Source: Eretmocerus hayati
Taxonomy: Eukaryota > Arthropoda > Insecta > Hymenoptera > Aphelinidae
Assembly (NCBI GenBank): GCA_029851415.1
Contig: CM056744.1
Span: 89,143,907-89,207,906, forward strand
DNA length: 64,000 nucleotides
Direction of reading: 5' to 3'
Part shown: positions 61,505-64,000 of the stretch, one piece after another
How positions within the stretch are numbered: position 1 is the stretch's first letter
How the letters are laid out: each line of letters starts with the position of its first letter
Program-made: the position numbers and the translations under genes
The notes under the pieces: model-generated
What the model was told of the DNA's origin: nothing
The model's database searches: none
What the model saw: the letters and a program-made list of their open reading frames with translations, nothing else

Positions 61505-62015
61505 ATACATATCATTTCGCTGAATGTGTGCTATCCAGGTACCTGAGCTGATAAAGTTTTTGTCACAGTTGCACTCACTGATTTTACACAGATTATCATG
61601 ACAATAAAACAGCGACTGCGACAAAAAATGAAGAAAATCACTCCAAAATTCAAATTTACTCACATGTGTTCTCTTCATATCCTCAGCCAACAAGTTCACA
61701 ATGAGCTCTGATGATGCATGTGCAAAATGCAGAAACAAAAACTGAATCAATCAAATTGAACTGTTCGATTGGACTGAATCGCAAAAGTGTTTCACCCTTG
61801 TGCGCGTACAGAGACTCTAAAACAAGCGTGACAATGGTCTGGGCTCAAAATATCCGCCAAAGATTGAAATACCGGCGGCGAGGGCGCCAACCAATGCACT
61901 CCTGCCGCTCGTTACATCGAACGTCTATATCAGTCGTTACACTAAAGCTATATACTTCAGAGCTTTACTCGATGTTCGTTGAGCCCGCTTTGCTTGCTAC
62001 AAGCGCAACAGGTAG

Positions 62016-62217
62016 CACTACACGGCCGCAAGCCAAAACTACTGTGGCGATGAGCTTTTACAGCTCGGTGTGTCGGTACTTGCGCACCGCCCAACGAATT
62101 CGTTCGGTCGTCTGGGCTTTACGAATGGCCGATGTATATATTGCGTCAATTGCAACTCGGAAGATTTTTTGATCGAGTTCGTCAATGAAGATGTAGCTGA
62201 TGCACCAGAATTGGCAG
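62016..62217 (+). CDS. Possible internal exon of an unrecognised gene
   Basis: An open stretch bounded by a TAG acceptor-like site and a GTAATC donor-like site. The encoded peptide has four Cys (..NYCGDELLQ.., ..GRCIYCVNC..) and an acidic tail EFVNEDVADAPELAG, which looks more like coding than the surrounding frames. No family recognised; neighbouring exons were not found. The preceding 300 bases are GC-richer and could instead be a promoter, with this frame incidental. Confidence 0.2.
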
Positions 62218-62357
62218 GTAATCACGTTACTGATGACATTAATTCTTGTGTACCATTGATTTTTTTATCCATTCGCATAGCTTGGGACACTCCCATGGTT
62301 CGAATTATGAGTGATGGATTATAATTTGGGAATCGCCAATTTCGATTAAACGTACCT

Positions 62358-62645
62358 TTATTCCATTAATGATGTTATTCTGTCTATATTAGCAAATCGA
62401 ATTGTAAATTCATTCTGAATTATGGATTCCCAGCTTGTTGGAGGAACGTAATTGTTGTGGGTTCTGTTTTTCTTTGTATCGCACAAGTAAACCATTCGAG
62501 CCGATTTCACTTTGTCATGAATAAATGTCCAGCCCATGGAATTACCACGTACGGTAATTTTAGGGAATAGACATTGTTGGGTTTCTTGAGTTATATTATC
62601 CAGGAGACACTCAAACTTCAAGAAATTTACTACATGGGCTCCCAA
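62358..62645 (-). CDS. Unrecognised ORF, 95 residues
   Basis: Soluble-looking protein with balanced composition: contains GWTFIHDKVKSARMVYLCDT and NYVPPTSWESIIQNEF. It ends at TAA, just before a possible GTACGT donor. It could be an exon of an unknown gene or a transposon remnant. No domain recognised. Confidence 0.25.
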   Translation of the reverse strand: MGAHVVNFLKFECLLDNITQETQQCLFPKITVRGNSMGWTFIHDKVKSARMVYLCDTKKNRTHNNYVPPTSWESIIQNEFTIRFANIDRITSLME

Positions 62646-63299
62646 TACGCAAAGTTAGGAATTTATTGAAAGTATGGTCGAAAGAGTATCCGAAAAAGGA
62701 GCTATGGAATTGTTCGAAAACAGGACGCTTGAGAGTCACTTTGTTTTGAATTATCTTGGCTACGCACAACAACGATGTGTGCTTCATCAATATAATTTAC
62801 TATAACGAGGAGACTACGAGTCATCGATTCAGCTAAAGGTTCAGGAGTAACATCCTTTTAGCACCAAAAAGTGGTACCCCGAGCCAAACTCGTACCTGCA
62901 GTGTGAATTCTCATGAGTGCCTGATCATTCTAAACCCACCTAAGTCACATTCAAATGTTCAAGAGGAGAGGAGATCAAAATTACGTAAATTGAAAGAAAA
63001 ATGGGCTATTGACTCTAATACTGACACGGAATAGCTCCCTACTGACGAGAATCGATCATTCGTGTCACCCGGGCCTCACCCGCAGTGTATGATTTGACTC
63101 CTGGAGCTCACAAGAAGGAGAACCGGAATGAGTTACCAGTGGCAAAAACTTTATGGCCATCTCTTGATATTATAGGTTGTAATGATATGAATTGAAAGCT
63201 CTAGTGCGGTGGCGCCACTAGAGGACACCACGATTTCTTCTGGTGACTTGGAAATGTCTTTATGCAATTCTCCGATGTTTGGGTGCTCGTAAAATTGCA
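62646..63299. other. Intergenic stretch, nothing recognised
   Basis: Unremarkable sequence without long frames or clear repeats. Confidence 0.35.
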
Positions 63300-63445
63300 T
63301 AAAATAGTATTTGCACCTCGTTCTTGAGGTTCCCCGCTTCCGAGCGATTATTTCGACCCTCGTCTGCGGCTCGGACCGAAAACCAATCGCTCAGAAGCGA
63401 GCTAAAACCTCATGAACTTGGTGCAAAACATACTATTCTATCATC
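63300..63445. repeat. Dispersed palindromic repeat with CGACCCTCGTCTGCGGCTCGG core (best copy)
   Basis: The arms AATAGTATTTGCACCTCG..., GAGGTTCCCCGCTTCCGAGC and AATCGCTCAGAAGCGAGC...ACCTC...GGTGCAAAACATACTATT pair around a GC-rich core. Relatives at 22.1, 23.1 and 43.7 kb. The frame at 63412-63621 begins inside this repeat and is not considered a gene. Confidence 0.6.
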
Positions 63446-64000
63446 TCGAAGATGCTCTTTCAGATTCTATGATGGGACGGACTTCAAATCATTTTGATAA
63501 AGCTCTTATTAAAATTTATTTGATAATGTCAAAATCAAATTCGATTGTGGTCTGGGAGAGGAAGGTGGATGACGAGATATCGTTGCACTCAAAAATTTGG
63601 ATGGAGATAGTTCATCTATAACGAGATTTAGTAGGTTCAGATCGAAAATTCGGGTGATACGAAATTATTCTGTTGTATAGCGAGATGTTGTATGGACACA
63701 TAAAACAGCTTGTCTATTGAAATCATCTTTGGATTCTATTTTTGACAAAGACGTTGGAATCAGCGCTTGTAATATTCAGTTATCATGAAAATTTGATTCA
63801 CTAAACTCCATTTCCAAGAAACGTCCAGTTTCGGCGTGGAAGAGCCTCCACGCAAAATTCATGATGAATTCCTTATAGTGCCTCAGCAAAATTACGTCTT
63901 GACCAATACTACAAAATGCACTCCGATTCTATTGATCGAATTCCACTAACCCGTGTATCCCGCATTCAAAATATATCTTGCCATCTATAGTATCTATCTG
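63446..64000. other. Right edge, nothing recognised
   Basis: AT-rich sequence with short frames only. Confidence 0.35.

Overview
This window reads as nuclear DNA of an arthropod, most likely an insect. It is AT-rich, spliceosomal GT-AG introns interrupt conserved coding exons, and the introns and intergenic space are packed with non-autonomous DNA transposons, a dead LINE and microsatellites. A hymenopteran would fit, but that is only an impression. Nothing bacterial, viral or plasmid-like is visible.

Two protein-coding genes can be assembled, both on the minus strand. (1) Positions 2783 down to 64 hold the 5' part of an acidic nuclear-type protein: seven exons with consistent phases, 395 residues, open at the left edge of the window. 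It has at least three SUMO-consensus sites, and its family is not certain. (2) Positions 34859 down to 10076 hold a complete ten-exon gene for COG7, a subunit of the conserved oligomeric Golgi tethering complex. Its coding sequence is 2217 nt (738 aa) and every splice phase closes. The start codon is the last three bases of exon 1. Intron 2 is about 14.8 kb, and the intron between exons 6 and 7 is about 5 kb.

Most of the rest is mobile DNA. The 5-kb COG7 intron is almost filled by a near-perfect inverted repeat (two 2070-bp arms, 388-bp spacer). The 14.8-kb COG7 intron carries a dead LINE reverse transcriptase and about ten palindromic elements. They include a 972-bp array of 'CACGAAGA..AACAC' units that reverses direction at its centre, and an hAT-type MITE with a perfect 8-bp target duplication. 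The right-hand 30 kb, outside both genes, holds more of the same, often nested two or three deep.

The most coherent novel-looking signal is a set of fold-back elements at 38.3, 42.8, 51.9, 52.1, 55.5 and 56.8 kb. All end in CTCTCT/AGAGAG. Five of the six carry a 2-bp target duplication (AT, TT, TC, TG, TA), three of which are backed by an interrupted-versus-intact comparison inside the window. All are built from short internal palindromes around TCACT/AGTGA. Three copies, and an unrelated fold-back at 11.5-16 kb, carry tRNA-like A-box/B-box cassettes. No transposase was found for any of them. Two or three right-edge ORFs (about 62 kb) may be exons of an unrecognised gene.
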